This document shows, in pieces, positions 28,352-37,559 of a stretch of DNA of 64,000 nucleotides (positions within the stretch are counted from its first letter, which is position 1; every line of letters begins with the position of its first letter). Source of the DNA: Mycobacterium branderi (GTDB taxonomy: Bacteria > Actinomycetota > Actinomycetes > Mycobacteriales > Mycobacteriaceae); the NCBI RefSeq assembly GCF_010728725.1, contig NZ_AP022606.1, forward strand, positions 3,410,001 to 3,474,000. The letters run 5' to 3'. The notes under the pieces were generated by a model. It was not told the DNA's origin and did not search any database. It saw nothing but the letters and a program-made list of their open reading frames with translations. Both the position numbers and the translations under genes were made by a program.

Positions 28352-30355
28352 TGCGGCGCCAATCAGCTTGGGTGCTGGTTGTTTTCGGCTGGTCCCGCGA
28401 CGTCCAGGCGTGCCTGGTCTGTTCGGGGGTAGGGCGGGTGCCGCTTGTTCAGCAGAGGCCACCGCAGGGTGGTGGTGGCTGCCGGTCCTGGCCGATCCTT
28501 CACCGTGTGGTGTTGGTGGCTGGTACCGGTTGACTGAACCCTCCCACTCTTGCTGGGAGGCCAGCCCATCGCGCAGGGCGTGGGCAAGTCGGTACTCAAC
28601 CCGCGCGGTGCGCGGATCGTCTGGGTTGGCGAACTCGACGCAGGCCGCCAACGCCGCGGAGACGATGTCACGGTCGTCGTGCAGCCCGCAGTGTGGACAG
28701 TCATGGGTGCGCTGCTGCAACGTTTTGGGGACACGTGCGCCGCACAGACAGTGTTGGTTCATCGCGGTGGGGTGGGTGCCAGCGCGGTAGAACTGGCCGC
28801 CGGTGGCAACACATTCGGTTTGCAGCGCGGCCACCAGCATGCCGGGGCTAAACAGTGCGATCCGCTTGCCCCACAACCTCGCCCACGTCGAAATGCGGCA
28901 ATCCTCCACGGTGATCGTGTTGCCGTGCGCGGACACGATCGTGGCAGCGACCTGGCTGGCGCGGGCCTGCTTGGCCTGGCTGGTACTGCGTGATTCCGCG
29001 GCGTGATCAGCACGGGTGCGCTGATAGCGGCGCGACAGTGTGTCGTGGCGGTAGGCGCGCAGCGGCACCCCGTCGGCGCGGGAATGCCGCGCCCCACCCG
29101 GGTTGCTGACCTGGCGGGTGGGTAGTCGGGCCGCCGCGCGGCGTTCCGCACGCTTGTGCTGGCGCACCGACGGGCCGTACTGATCGGCGTTGGTGTTGCG
29201 CCGGGAGCGATCCAGGGCTTTTTGCCGCGCCCGGGTTTTCTTCGCAGCGCCAGCGGCGGCCTTCTGCTGGGCTGGGGTGCAATCGACCCGCCCGACAACC
29301 AGCCTCTCCGGGTGATCATGGGGGAACGACACGACCGAGAAGTTGGACACGTTGGCGTCCACCCCGGCCCGCCGGCCGGCCGCAATCTCACCGCGGCGCG
29401 CGATGGTCGACGGTGACTGATACCCGCGGCCGTGGATGAGCAGGTGTGCGTAGTAGCGCCAGCCACCGGGGGCTTTGCGGTCGCCTACCCGCACCAGGTC
29501 GATCTTGTGCCACACCCGAGGATCGGCCAGGAAATGAGCCAGATGCGGCCACTGGCCCGCACCCTGGGGCAACCGTACCGGCATCACGAGATCACCGGCG
29601 GGCAGCCCGGTGAACACCACCGCCAACATCCCGTCGTGATCCCACCACGACTTACTCGCGGGCCGCGACGGCACCCGCAGGCGAGCCGGCTGCGCCAGAA
29701 TCGACGTACCTCCCGGCTGGCCGGCCGCCTGGTGCGCGGTGCTCACCTCAGCTGGCAGTTGCCGGTCCCGATAGGTGTCCAGGTGACCATCCAAGGTGCC
29801 CACCAGACGGTAAGTCTCCCACGTCGGCTGGTCTTTGGTGTGCGAGCGCGCCCGCCCGGGAATACGGGTGAAATCCCACCACGAACCGACCCGCGGCGGG
29901 CCATGGCGGCGCCCCGACGAGTCGGCGAACAGGTGCCGGTCGATCGTTTCCCACACCTCGTCGGCCACATGCAGGCCGACCGCCTTGGTTAGGTGATCAC
30001 GCATCCACCCACTGGCCTCAATATGGCGTTTCGCCGCGGCTTCAATGCCCTTGCGGGACAACCCCAACCGTTCCCGCAATGCCTTGGGGTCTTGCGCACG
30101 TTCATGATGGGCCGCCCAATACACGCGACACCGCGCCGCAGCGTCGCGCTGCAGCGCCCGGCGTAGCCGAAACACCGCCTCCCACTGCCGCTCCAACCGC
30201 CGGCGGGTGCGCTCATCGGAGACATCCAGCTCCAGCTGGATCACCGCCACCGGCCCGTCGTATTTGAAGTTCGGCGCCTTCGACTTACCCCGCCGCCGCG
30301 CCAGAACCACCTCACCGCTGCTAACCGGGGTGGCGTCGGGGCGCGTCGCTGCCAT
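28349..30355 (-). CDS. tnpB: TnpB/Cas12-like RuvC endonuclease
   Basis: 668 aa from ATG 30355, much longer than the usual 350-450 aa TnpB. The split RuvC domain is complete: Asp333 in GVDANVSNFSVVSF, Glu484 in TVEDCRISTW, and Asp563 in DDRDIVSAALA. A four-Cys zinc ribbon (CLCG and CPHCG) lies between the last two. The N-terminal 330 residues contain a beta strand (VAVIQLELDV) and helical regions that may be the WED/REC lobes. The last 60 residues are Pro/Arg/His-rich without a fold, perhaps because this DNA also specifies guide RNA. Role in RNA-guided DNA cutting is inferred from family. GTG 30310 is an alternative start. Confidence 0.8.
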   Translation of the reverse strand: MAATRPDATPVSSGEVVLARRRGKSKAPNFKYDGPVAVIQLELDVSDERTRRRLERQWEAVFRLRRALQRDAAARCRVYWAAHHERAQDPKALRERLGLSRKGIEAAAKRHIEASGWMRDHLTKAVGLHVADEVWETIDRHLFADSSGRRHGPPRVGSWWDFTRIPGRARSHTKDQPTWETYRLVGTLDGHLDTYRDRQLPAEVSTAHQAAGQPGGTSILAQPARLRVPSRPASKSWWDHDGMLAVVFTGLPAGDLVMPVRLPQGAGQWPHLAHFLADPRVWHKIDLVRVGDRKAPGGWRYYAHLLIHGRGYQSPSTIARRGEIAAGRRAGVDANVSNFSVVSFPHDHPERLVVGRVDCTPAQQKAAAGAAKKTRARQKALDRSRRNTNADQYGPSVRQHKRAERRAAARLPTRQVSNPGGARHSRADGVPLRAYRHDTLSRRYQRTRADHAAESRSTSQAKQARASQVAATIVSAHGNTITVEDCRISTWARLWGKRIALFSPGMLVAALQTECVATGGQFYRAGTHPTAMNQHCLCGARVPKTLQQRTHDCPHCGLHDDRDIVSAALAACVEFANPDDPRTARVEYRLAHALRDGLASQQEWEGSVNRYQPPTPHGEGSARTGSHHHPAVASAEQAAPALPPNRPGTPGRRGTSRKQPAPKLIGAA

Positions 30356-31541
30356 GTGGGGTATGAAACCATCACCTACCGACAACAACCCGCTGCCACA
30401 GCGATGGCGAAACCTGCTGGCGCTTACCGGCCTAACTCAGGGCCAGGTCCATATCGTCTGCACCCTGGCACAACAGCGCTTGTCGACCGCACCGGGGCGC
30501 CCCTGGACCCTGCCGGTGGCGGTCAGGGTGCTGCTGGTGCTGATCCATTTGCGCACCAACCTAACCACCCGCGCACTGGCGGCGCTGTTCGGCACCAGTC
30601 AATCGACAGTGGACCGCGTCATTCACCACCTAGTACCAGTGCTGGCCGGTGCACTACAACCCACTGCGGACAACAGCGATCGCCCGTGGATCATCGACGG
30701 CACGCTGATCCCTGTGCACGACCAATCCATCAGCGCGGTGAGCAACAACTACCGGCGCAGCGTCAACAGCCAGATCATCATCTGCGCTCACCGGCGCCGC
30801 GTGCTCGCGGCAAGCCAATGCTGGCCGGGTAACCGCAACGACGTCATCGTGGCCCGCCACACCGTGCTGCCGCTGCTCGATGGTCGTGTCGTCCTCGGCG
30901 ACGGCGGATACCGCGGCATCACGTCGATCACCACCCCGCGACGTGACCGCTCCGGCCGCATCATCCGTGACGACTACTACCGGGCGCATCGCCGGCTCAA
31001 GGCCCGCGTCGAGCACGTCATCGCCCGGCTCAAAGACTGGCAGATACTTCACCAATGCCGCCGCCGCGGCCACGCCATCAACCACAGCCTCCAAATCGTC
31101 GCCGGACTCTGGAACCTCAAAGCCCCAGACAATAACGGGTCAAGTCTTAGCCAAGGCGCAACCATCTTTTGGTCTTCTCGTCGGAGGGGTCGGCCCCGAA
31201 CCGGCCGTATGGGATACTGGAGCACGGGTGAACGTCGCCGGACCGGCTCAGGACCGTTGACTGACGCCCGAATGAAGACTTCGACAAGCGCGACCACCGC
31301 TACCCGCGATGCGGCGCCGACTGTCCAGCCATCATTCAGACCGGGCGCCGAGCGAGTTCGACAAGAGCCGCTCGGCGCGAGACCAGCACAAGCCCGGGAG
31401 GAAGTAACCCGGGCACATAGCGAAGCCCTCGCGTGGCCGCGTCTGCACGACGCGCCCGGGGGCTTGAGGAGATTACGTGATAGACGGTGCCCCATCCTCA
31501 GACCTTCCAGAAAACCCGTCCGAGCGCGAGGACCTGCCTGA
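30354..31541 (+). CDS. IS5-type DDE transposase, reading through the element end
   Basis: Cut-and-paste transposase. An HTH (about residues 72-92, LAALFGTSQSTVDRVI) precedes a DDE_Tnp_4 type catalytic domain with Asp115 (WIIDGT), Asp183 (LGDGGYRG) and Glu220 (RLKARVEHVIARLK), so the triad is intact. There is no stop codon inside the element: the frame passes through the right inverted repeat after NLKAPDN and continues 131 codons through the rne leader, ending 65 bp inside rne. Codons after 31147 are host sequence. ATG 30354 overlaps the tnpB ATG on the other strand (CATG); ATG 30363 is an alternative. Confidence 0.85.
   Translation: MWGMKPSPTDNNPLPQRWRNLLALTGLTQGQVHIVCTLAQQRLSTAPGRPWTLPVAVRVLLVLIHLRTNLTTRALAALFGTSQSTVDRVIHHLVPVLAGALQPTADNSDRPWIIDGTLIPVHDQSISAVSNNYRRSVNSQIIICAHRRRVLAASQCWPGNRNDVIVARHTVLPLLDGRVVLGDGGYRGITSITTPRRDRSGRIIRDDYYRAHRRLKARVEHVIARLKDWQILHQCRRRGHAINHSLQIVAGLWNLKAPDNNGSSLSQGATIFWSSRRRGRPRTGRMGYWSTGERRRTGSGPLTDARMKTSTSATTATRDAAPTVQPSFRPGAERVRQEPLGARPAQAREEVTRAHSEALAWPRLHDAPGGLRRLRDRRCPILRPSRKPVRARGPA
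31132..31147 (-). repeat. Right terminal inverted repeat
   Basis: ATAACGGGTCAAGTCT, the complement of the left end with one mismatch, followed by the TA duplication at 31148-31149. Confidence 0.88.
31148..31476 (+). other. rne upstream region and leader
   Basis: 329 bp between the element and rne. It contains the runaway transposase frame but no native gene. Near the 3' end CCCGGGC (31408-31414) and GCCCGGG (31454-31460) can pair, enclosing smaller stems, and a GAGGAGA ribosome site precedes the GTG. Such a folded leader would suit RNase E autoregulation, known for E. coli rne and inferred here. Confidence 0.45.
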
Positions 31542-34170
31542 CCGGCTGAGGGTCCACTCGCTGGCCCGAGCGCTGGGCACGACCAGCAGACGGGTGCTCG
31601 ACGCGCTCACCGAGCTCGACGGCCGGATCCGCAGCGCGCATTCCACCGTCGACCGCGCCGACGCGGTCCGGGTTCGCGATCTGCTGGCCGCCGCACCGGC
31701 CCCCGACGCCCAGGTCGGCGAGGCGGCCGAACCCGAGTCGCGCCTGATGCTGGAGACGACGGCCGAGCGCCCCGAGTACATGCCGTTGTTCGTCGCGCCG
31801 CAGCCGATCGAGATCGCCGACGACTCCGACGACGCCGACGATTCCGACTCCGACGACGACACCGACGAAAGCGACGAGGAGCAGGCCGACCGCCCGGCCG
31901 GCCGGCGCCGCCGCCGGGGCCGTCGCGGCCGTGGCCGCGGACGCGGTGAGCAGGGCGCAGGAGACGCCCGCGGGCAGGGTGACGACGGCGACGACGACCA
32001 GGATTCCGGGGAGGCCGACGACACCGACGACACCGACAGCGACGACAACAACGCGACCGAAACCGCGACCCGCCGCCGGCGGCGCCGTCGTCGCCGCAAG
32101 TCCGGGTCCGGCGACGACACCGACGACGGCCCGTCGCCCGACGATCCGCCCAACACCGTCGTCCACGAGCGCGCACCGCGCGCCGACAAGGACGCCGCCG
32201 ACAGCGACAGCGGCGAGATCCAGGGCATCAACGGCTCGACGCGTCTGGAAGCCAAACGGCAGCGCCGCCGCGACGGGCGTGACGCCGGGCGGCGCCGCCC
32301 TCCGGTGCTGACCGAGGCCGAGTTTCTGGCCCGCCGCGAGGCGGTCGAGCGGGTGATGGTGGTGCGCGACAAAGTGCGCACCGAGCCGCCGCACCCCGGC
32401 GCCCGCTACACCCAGATCGCCGTGCTCGAGGACGGCATCGTCGTCGAACACTTTGTGACCAGCGCGGCCTCGGCGTCGCTGGTGGGCAACATCTACCTGG
32501 GCATCGTGCAGAACGTGCTGCCGTCGATGGAGGCGGCGTTCGTGGACATCGGCAGGGGTCGCAACGGTGTGCTCTACGCCGGTGAGGTCAACTGGGAAGC
32601 CGCCGGGCTGGGCGGTGCCAACCGCAAGATCGAGCAGGCCCTCAAGCCCGGCGACTACGTCGTCGTCCAGGTGAGCAAGGATCCCGTCGGCCACAAGGGC
32701 GCCCGGCTGACCACCCAGGTGTCGCTGGCCGGCCGCTACCTGGTGTACGTGCCGGGCGCGTCGTCGACGGGGATCAGTCGCAAGCTGCCCGACACCGAAC
32801 GCCAGCGGCTCAAGGAGATCCTGCGCGAGGTGGTGCCGCCCGACGCCGGGGTCATCATCCGTACCGCGTCCGAGGGCGTCAAATCCGAAGACATCCGCGC
32901 GGACGTCAACCGGCTGCAGGAGCGGTGGGCGCAGATCGAGGCCAAGGCCGCCGAAACCAAGGAGAAGGCGGCCGGTGCCGCGGTCGCGCTCTACGAAGAG
33001 CCCGACGTGCTGGTCAAGGTCATCCGCGACCTGTTCAACGAGGACTTCGCCGAGCTGATCGTGTCTGGCGACGAAGCCTGGAACACCATCAACGAATACG
33101 TGAATTCGGTTGCGCCCGAACTTGTTTCGAAACTGAACAAATACGAGTCTGCCGACGGCGGCCCGGACGTGTTCGCCGTGCACCGCATCGACGAGCAGCT
33201 CGCCAAGGCGATGGACCGCAAGGTGTGGCTGCCCTCGGGCGGGACGCTGGTGATCGACCGGACCGAGGCGATGACCGTCGTCGACGTCAACACCGGCAAG
33301 TTCACCGGATCTGGCGGCAACCTCGAGCAGACCGTCACCAAGAACAACCTGGAGGCGGCCGAGGAGATCGTGCGTCAGCTGCGGCTGCGCGATATCGGCG
33401 GCATCGTGGTCATCGACTTCATCGACATGGTGCTCGAGTCCAACCGCGATCTGGTGCTGCGCCGGCTCACCGAGGCGCTGGCCCGCGACCGCACCCGCCA
33501 CCAGGTGTCCGAAGTGACGTCGCTGGGTCTGGTGCAGCTGACCCGCAAGCGGCTGGGCACCGGGCTGATCGAAGCGTTCTCCACCACCTGTCCGCACTGC
33601 AGCGGCCGCGGGATCACGCTGCACGCCGACCCGGTCGACTCCACCTCGGCGACCGGCCGCAAGTCCGAGGGCAGGCGGGGCCGGCGGTCCAAGAAGGGCA
33701 AGGCCGACGAGGTGCCCGTGGCCAAGGTGCCCGCGCACGCGCCGGGTGAGCACCCGATGTTCAAGGCGATGGCCGCGGCGAACGGCCGCCACGACGGCGA
33801 CTCCGAGGACGCCGAGGCGCCGACACCCGGCGAAGAACCCGACACGCAGGCCGAAGAGGAAGTCGCTCGTGAGGTTGCCGACGAGGATCTGGACGACACC
33901 GACTTCGACGAAACAGAAGACGAGGACGAGGTCGAGCTCGACGACGACGAGGACATCGAGGAGGACCTCGACGACGAGGACGACGAAGACCTCGACCTCG
34001 ACGACGACCTCGACGTCGACTCGGAGGACTCCGACGAGCCCGAGGAGTCCGATTCCGATTCCGAGGACGAGGACGCCGCAGACCAGCCTGTCGTCGCGTC
34101 GGTTGTCGAGCGGCCGCGCCGACGTCGGGCAGCGGCTCGTCCGGCGGGGCCGCCGATCCACGAGGACTAG
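31477..34170 (+). CDS. rne: Ribonuclease E/G
   Basis: 897 aa endoribonuclease that starts mRNA decay and matures rRNA and tRNA. The conserved core (about residues 300-730) has the S1 domain and the catalytic Asp motifs MTVVDVNTGKFTG (near 600) and VIDFIDM (near 645). The zinc-link CPHC is near 705. The mycobacterial layout is clear: the core is flanked by long disordered arms, an N-terminal acidic then Arg-rich arm (RRRRGRRGRGRGRG) and a C-terminal Asp/Glu-rich arm. GTG start after GAGGAGA. Confidence 0.95.
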   Translation: MIDGAPSSDLPENPSEREDLPDRLRVHSLARALGTTSRRVLDALTELDGRIRSAHSTVDRADAVRVRDLLAAAPAPDAQVGEAAEPESRLMLETTAERPEYMPLFVAPQPIEIADDSDDADDSDSDDDTDESDEEQADRPAGRRRRRGRRGRGRGRGEQGAGDARGQGDDGDDDQDSGEADDTDDTDSDDNNATETATRRRRRRRRRKSGSGDDTDDGPSPDDPPNTVVHERAPRADKDAADSDSGEIQGINGSTRLEAKRQRRRDGRDAGRRRPPVLTEAEFLARREAVERVMVVRDKVRTEPPHPGARYTQIAVLEDGIVVEHFVTSAASASLVGNIYLGIVQNVLPSMEAAFVDIGRGRNGVLYAGEVNWEAAGLGGANRKIEQALKPGDYVVVQVSKDPVGHKGARLTTQVSLAGRYLVYVPGASSTGISRKLPDTERQRLKEILREVVPPDAGVIIRTASEGVKSEDIRADVNRLQERWAQIEAKAAETKEKAAGAAVALYEEPDVLVKVIRDLFNEDFAELIVSGDEAWNTINEYVNSVAPELVSKLNKYESADGGPDVFAVHRIDEQLAKAMDRKVWLPSGGTLVIDRTEAMTVVDVNTGKFTGSGGNLEQTVTKNNLEAAEEIVRQLRLRDIGGIVVIDFIDMVLESNRDLVLRRLTEALARDRTRHQVSEVTSLGLVQLTRKRLGTGLIEAFSTTCPHCSGRGITLHADPVDSTSATGRKSEGRRGRRSKKGKADEVPVAKVPAHAPGEHPMFKAMAAANGRHDGDSEDAEAPTPGEEPDTQAEEEVAREVADEDLDDTDFDETEDEDEVELDDDEDIEEDLDDEDDEDLDLDDDLDVDSEDSDEPEESDSDSEDEDAADQPVVASVVERPRRRRAAARPAGPPIHED

Positions 34171-34198
34171 CGGGTCGCCGCCATTGGCTTGAGCCGGT

Positions 34199-34228
34199 TT
34201 GATCCTGTAGCCGCTGGTCACGTATCCT
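34199..34228 (+). promoter_or_regulatory. Promoter of rplU-rpmA
   Basis: TTGATC (34199-34204) and TATCCT (34223-34228) are 18 bp apart. The predicted start near 34236 would leave an 85-nt leader before rplU. Confidence 0.5.
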
Positions 34229-34322
34229 TGACCAGTTGTCGCCAGGCTCTGCTAGGCGAACCCCCAGACCCACCTCGCGCACCCTCGGGTAGCGCGCGCC
34301 CGAAGAAGAGGTAGACGTAACG

Positions 34323-34634
34323 ATGGCGACCTACGCAATCGTCAAAACCGGCGGCAAGCAGTACAAGGTCGCAGTCGGAGACGTCCTCAAGGTCGAGAAG
34401 CTCGACTCCGAGCCCGGCGCGAAGGTGTCGCTGCCGGTCGCGCTGGTGGTCGACGGCGCCAACGTCACCACCGACGCCAAGGCGCTGGCCAAGGTGAACG
34501 TGACCGGCGAGGTGCTCGAGCACACCAAGGGCCCCAAGATCCGTATCCACAAGTTCAAGAACAAGACCGGCTACCACAAGCGTCAGGGTCACCGTCAGCA
34601 GCTGACGGTCCTGAAGGTCACCGGCATCAAGTAG
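34323..34634 (+). CDS. rplU: 50S ribosomal protein L21
   Basis: 103 aa. Complete L21: N terminus [16 protein letters not shown]-terminal signature [17 protein letters not shown]. First gene of the conserved rplU-rpmA-obg-proB order; 18 bp before rpmA. Confidence 0.98.
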   Translation: MATYAIVKTGGKQYKVAVGDVLKVEKLDSEPGAKVSLPVALVVDGANVTTDAKALAKVNVTGEVLEHTKGPKIRIHKFKNKTGYHKRQGHRQQLTVLKVTGIK

Positions 34635-34652
34635 CAGCGGAGGCGACAAGAC

Positions 34653-34913
34653 ATGGCACACAAGAAGGGCGCTTCCAGCTCACGCAACGGCCGCGATTCA
34701 GCCGCCCAGCGGCTCGGCGTGAAGCGGTTCGGCGGCCAGATCGTCAAGGCCGGCGAGATTTTGGTGCGGCAGCGCGGCACCCACTTCCACCCGGGCGTCA
34801 ACGTGGGCCGCGGCGGCGACGACACGCTGTTCGCCAAGGCGGCCGGTTCCGTGCAATTCGGGGTCAAAAGGGGCCGCAAGACCGTCAGCATCGTCCCAGC
34901 CGGCCGCGACTAA
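34653..34913 (+). CDS. rpmA: 50S ribosomal protein L27
   Basis: 86 aa. N terminus [15 protein letters not shown], which reaches the peptidyl-transferase centre, and the signature [14 protein letters not shown] are present. No N-terminal extension for cleavage is seen. Confidence 0.98.
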   Translation: MAHKKGASSSRNGRDSAAQRLGVKRFGGQIVKAGEILVRQRGTHFHPGVNVGRGGDDTLFAKAAGSVQFGVKRGRKTVSIVPAGRD

Positions 34914-34972
34914 GCCGTGACGGCCGTGCCATCTGCGCGGCTGCCCACGCTCGACGAGTAAGAGGATGCCCG

Positions 34973-36460
34973 ATGCCTCGGTTTGTCGATCGCGTTGTCA
35001 TCCACGCGCGGGCGGGCTCCGGCGGTAACGGCTGCGCCTCGGTGCATCGCGAGAAATTCAAGCCGCTCGGCGGTCCCGACGGCGGTAACGGCGGCCGCGG
35101 CGGCAGCGTGATCCTGGTTGTCGACCCGCAGGTGCACACCCTGCTCGACTTTCACTTCCATCCGCATGTCGTCGCGCCATCCGGCAAGCAGGGGATGGGC
35201 GGCAACCGCGACGGCGCCGCGGGCGCCGACCTGGAAGTCAGGGTTCCCGACGGCACCGTCGTGCTCGACGAGAACGGCCGGCTGCTCGCCGATCTGGTCG
35301 GCGCCGGCACCCGCTTTCAGGCCGCTGCCGGCGGCCGCGGCGGGCTTGGCAACGCCGCGCTGGCGTCACGGGCCCGCAAGGCGCCGGGCTTCGCGCTGCT
35401 CGGCGAAAAAGGGCAAGCCCGCGATCTGACCCTCGAGCTCAAGACCGTCGCCGACGTCGGGCTGATCGGATTCCCGTCGGCGGGCAAATCGTCTCTGGTG
35501 TCGGCTATTTCGGCGGCCAAGCCGAAAATCGCCGACTACCCGTTCACCACGCTGGTGCCCAACCTCGGGGTGGTCTCGGCGGGGGAGCGCACCTACACCG
35601 TCGCCGACGTGCCGGGCCTGATCCCGGGCGCATCGGCCGGCCGCGGCCTGGGCCTGGACTTCCTGCGGCACATCGAGCGATGCGCGGTGCTGGTACATGT
35701 AGTGGATTGCGCGACCGCTGATCCCGGCCGCGACCCGGTCTCCGACATCGACGCGCTGGAAGCCGAGCTGGCCGCGTATAAACCCACGCTGCAAGGGGAT
35801 TCGACGCTCGGCGACCTTGCGGAGCGGCCGCGAGCGGTAGTGCTCAACAAGATAGACGTGCCGGAGGCCCGCGAATTGGCCGAGTTCGTCCGCGACGACA
35901 TCGCCGCGCGCGGCTGGCCGGTGTTCAACGTGTCGACGGTGGCGCGAGAAGGCTTGCAGCCGTTGATATTCGCGTTGGCCGATATGGTCGACGAATATCA
36001 CGCCGCGCAGCCTGTGCTGGTGCCGCGACGGCCGGTGATCCGGCCGATCCCCGTCGACGAGACCGGTTTCACCGTGGAGCCCGACGGGCACGGCGGCTTC
36101 GTGGTACGCGGCGAGCGGCCCGAACGCTGGATCGCGCAGACCAACTTCGACAACGACGAGGCGGTCGGCTATCTGGGCGACCGGCTGGCCCGGCTCGGCG
36201 TCGAGGACGAGCTGCTGCGACTCGGCGCCCAGCCGGGATGCGCAGTCACCATCGGCGACATGACATTCGACTGGGAGCCGCAGACAGCCGCGGGCGTCGA
36301 TGTCCCGTTGTCGAGCCGCGGCACCGACGCGCGCCTGGAGCGCTCCGAGCGCGTCGGCGCCGCCGAACGCAAGGCCGCCCGCCGGCAACGTCGCGCCGGC
36401 GACGATGCAGAGCGCAGCGATGAGGAGGAGCGGCGCAACAGCAGAGGCCACGAAACATGA
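34973..36460 (+). CDS. obg: GTPase Obg/CgtA
   Basis: 495 aa GTPase for late 50S assembly and stress responses. The Gly-rich Obg fold (about residues 1-158) is followed by the G domain with G1 [10 protein letters not shown] (near 166), G3 [10 protein letters not shown] and G4 NKID, and then the OCT domain. The tail from about residue 474 ([16 protein letters not shown]) is encoded by a MIRU-like repeat. The ATGA overlap couples it to proB. Confidence 0.96.
   Translation: MPRFVDRVVIHARAGSGGNGCASVHREKFKPLGGPDGGNGGRGGSVILVVDPQVHTLLDFHFHPHVVAPSGKQGMGGNRDGAAGADLEVRVPDGTVVLDENGRLLADLVGAGTRFQAAAGGRGGLGNAALASRARKAPGFALLGEKGQARDLTLELKTVADVGLIGFPSAGKSSLVSAISAAKPKIADYPFTTLVPNLGVVSAGERTYTVADVPGLIPGASAGRGLGLDFLRHIERCAVLVHVVDCATADPGRDPVSDIDALEAELAAYKPTLQGDSTLGDLAERPRAVVLNKIDVPEARELAEFVRDDIAARGWPVFNVSTVAREGLQPLIFALADMVDEYHAAQPVLVPRRPVIRPIPVDETGFTVEPDGHGGFVVRGERPERWIAQTNFDNDEAVGYLGDRLARLGVEDELLRLGAQPGCAVTIGDMTFDWEPQTAAGVDVPLSSRGTDARLERSERVGAAERKAARRQRRAGDDAERSDEEERRNSRGHET
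36393..36437 (+). repeat. MIRU-like repeat, copy 2
   Basis: Second copy of the 45-bp unit at 27873-27917 (43/45 identical). It is translated in frame as the C-terminal tail of Obg, just before the obg-proB junction. Confidence 0.7.
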
Positions 36461-37554
36461 GCGCACGCGAGGCCATCCGCGCGGCGCGCCGCGTCGTCGT
36501 CAAGGTCGGCACGACAGCATTGACCACGCCCACCGGGATGTTCGACGCCGGCCGGCTGGCCGGGCTCGCGGAGGCCATCGAGGCGCGGATGAAGGCGGGC
36601 TCCGATGTCGTGATTGTCTCCTCCGGTGCGATCGCGGCAGGTATCGAGCCGCTCGGATTGTCGCGTCGCCCAACAGATTTGGCGACCAAACAGGCGGCGG
36701 CCAGCGTCGGGCAGGTGGCGCTGGTGAACTCGTGGAGCGCCGCGTTCGCCCGATATCAGCGCACGGTCGGCCAGGTGCTGCTGACTGCGCATGACATTTC
36801 GATGCGGGTGTCGCACACCAACGCCCAGCGCACCCTGGACCGGCTGCGGGCCCTGCACGCGGTGGCGATCGTCAACGAGAACGACACCGTGGCCACCAAC
36901 GAGATCCGGTTCGGCGACAACGACCGGCTCTCGGCGCTGGTGGCGCACCTTGTCGGCGCCGACGCGCTCGTGCTGCTCTCCGATATCGACGGGCTTTACG
37001 ATGCCGACCCCCGCAAGGGGCCTGCGCGGTTTATCGCGGAGGTGTCCGGCCCGGCCGACCTGGACGGTGTGATCGCCGGGCAGGGCAGCCAACTGGGTAC
37101 CGGCGGAATGGCGTCGAAGGTGTCTTCGGCGATGCTGGCCGCCGATGCGGGCGTTCCAGTGCTTCTGGCCGCCGCCGCCGACGCTGGCACCGCACTGGCC
37201 GACGCGTCGGTCGGAACGGTGTTCGCCGCTCGGCCCGACCGGATGTCGGCGCGGCGGTTCTGGGTGCGCTACGCCGCGGAATCGGCTGGCTCGCTGACGC
37301 TGGACGAGGGCGCGGTGCGCGCGGTGCTCGGACAACGCCGTTCGCTGCTGCCCGCGGGGATCACGGCAGTCTCAGGCCACTTTCACGGCGGCGACGTTGT
37401 CGACTTGTGCGGCCCCGACACGGTCATGGTGGCCCGCGGGGTCGTCGCCTACGACGCCGCCGAGCTGGCCACGATGATGGGACGCTCGACGTCCGAGCTG
37501 CCCGCCGAACTGCGCCGGCCCGCTGTGCACGCCGACGACCTGGTCGCCTTCTAA
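36457..37554 (+). CDS. proB: Glutamate 5-kinase
   Basis: 365 aa. Phosphorylates glutamate in the first step of proline synthesis; proA is 8.5 kb downstream. The amino-acid-kinase domain has VKVGTTALT and SSGAIAAG, and residues 285-365 form a PUA domain. Start overlaps the obg stop. Confidence 0.96.
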   Translation: MSAREAIRAARRVVVKVGTTALTTPTGMFDAGRLAGLAEAIEARMKAGSDVVIVSSGAIAAGIEPLGLSRRPTDLATKQAAASVGQVALVNSWSAAFARYQRTVGQVLLTAHDISMRVSHTNAQRTLDRLRALHAVAIVNENDTVATNEIRFGDNDRLSALVAHLVGADALVLLSDIDGLYDADPRKGPARFIAEVSGPADLDGVIAGQGSQLGTGGMASKVSSAMLAADAGVPVLLAAAADAGTALADASVGTVFAARPDRMSARRFWVRYAAESAGSLTLDEGAVRAVLGQRRSLLPAGITAVSGHFHGGDVVDLCGPDTVMVARGVVAYDAAELATMMGRSTSELPAELRRPAVHADDLVAF

Positions 37555-37559
37555 GCGGG

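Larger units (their letters stand above)
28330..31147. mobile_element. IS5-family-like element carrying a TnpB/Cas12-like nuclease
   Basis: 2818 bp bounded by 16-bp inverted repeats (15/16 identical) and flanked by TA at 28328-28329 and 31148-31149. It contains a DDE transposase gene (plus strand) and a divergent TnpB-like gene (minus strand) that together fill the element. A CTAG target and TA duplication are typical of the IS427 branch of the IS5 family. It sits between ndk and rne. TnpB normally accompanies HUH or serine transposases of IS605 and IS607; pairing with DDE transposase in one set of inverted repeats is unusual. Confidence 0.85.

Noticed and set aside
28349..30355. CRISPR-Cas12 locus
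   Set aside because: The nuclease is Cas12-like, but there are no direct repeats, spacers, cas1/cas2 or other cas genes nearby, and it lies inside transposon ends.
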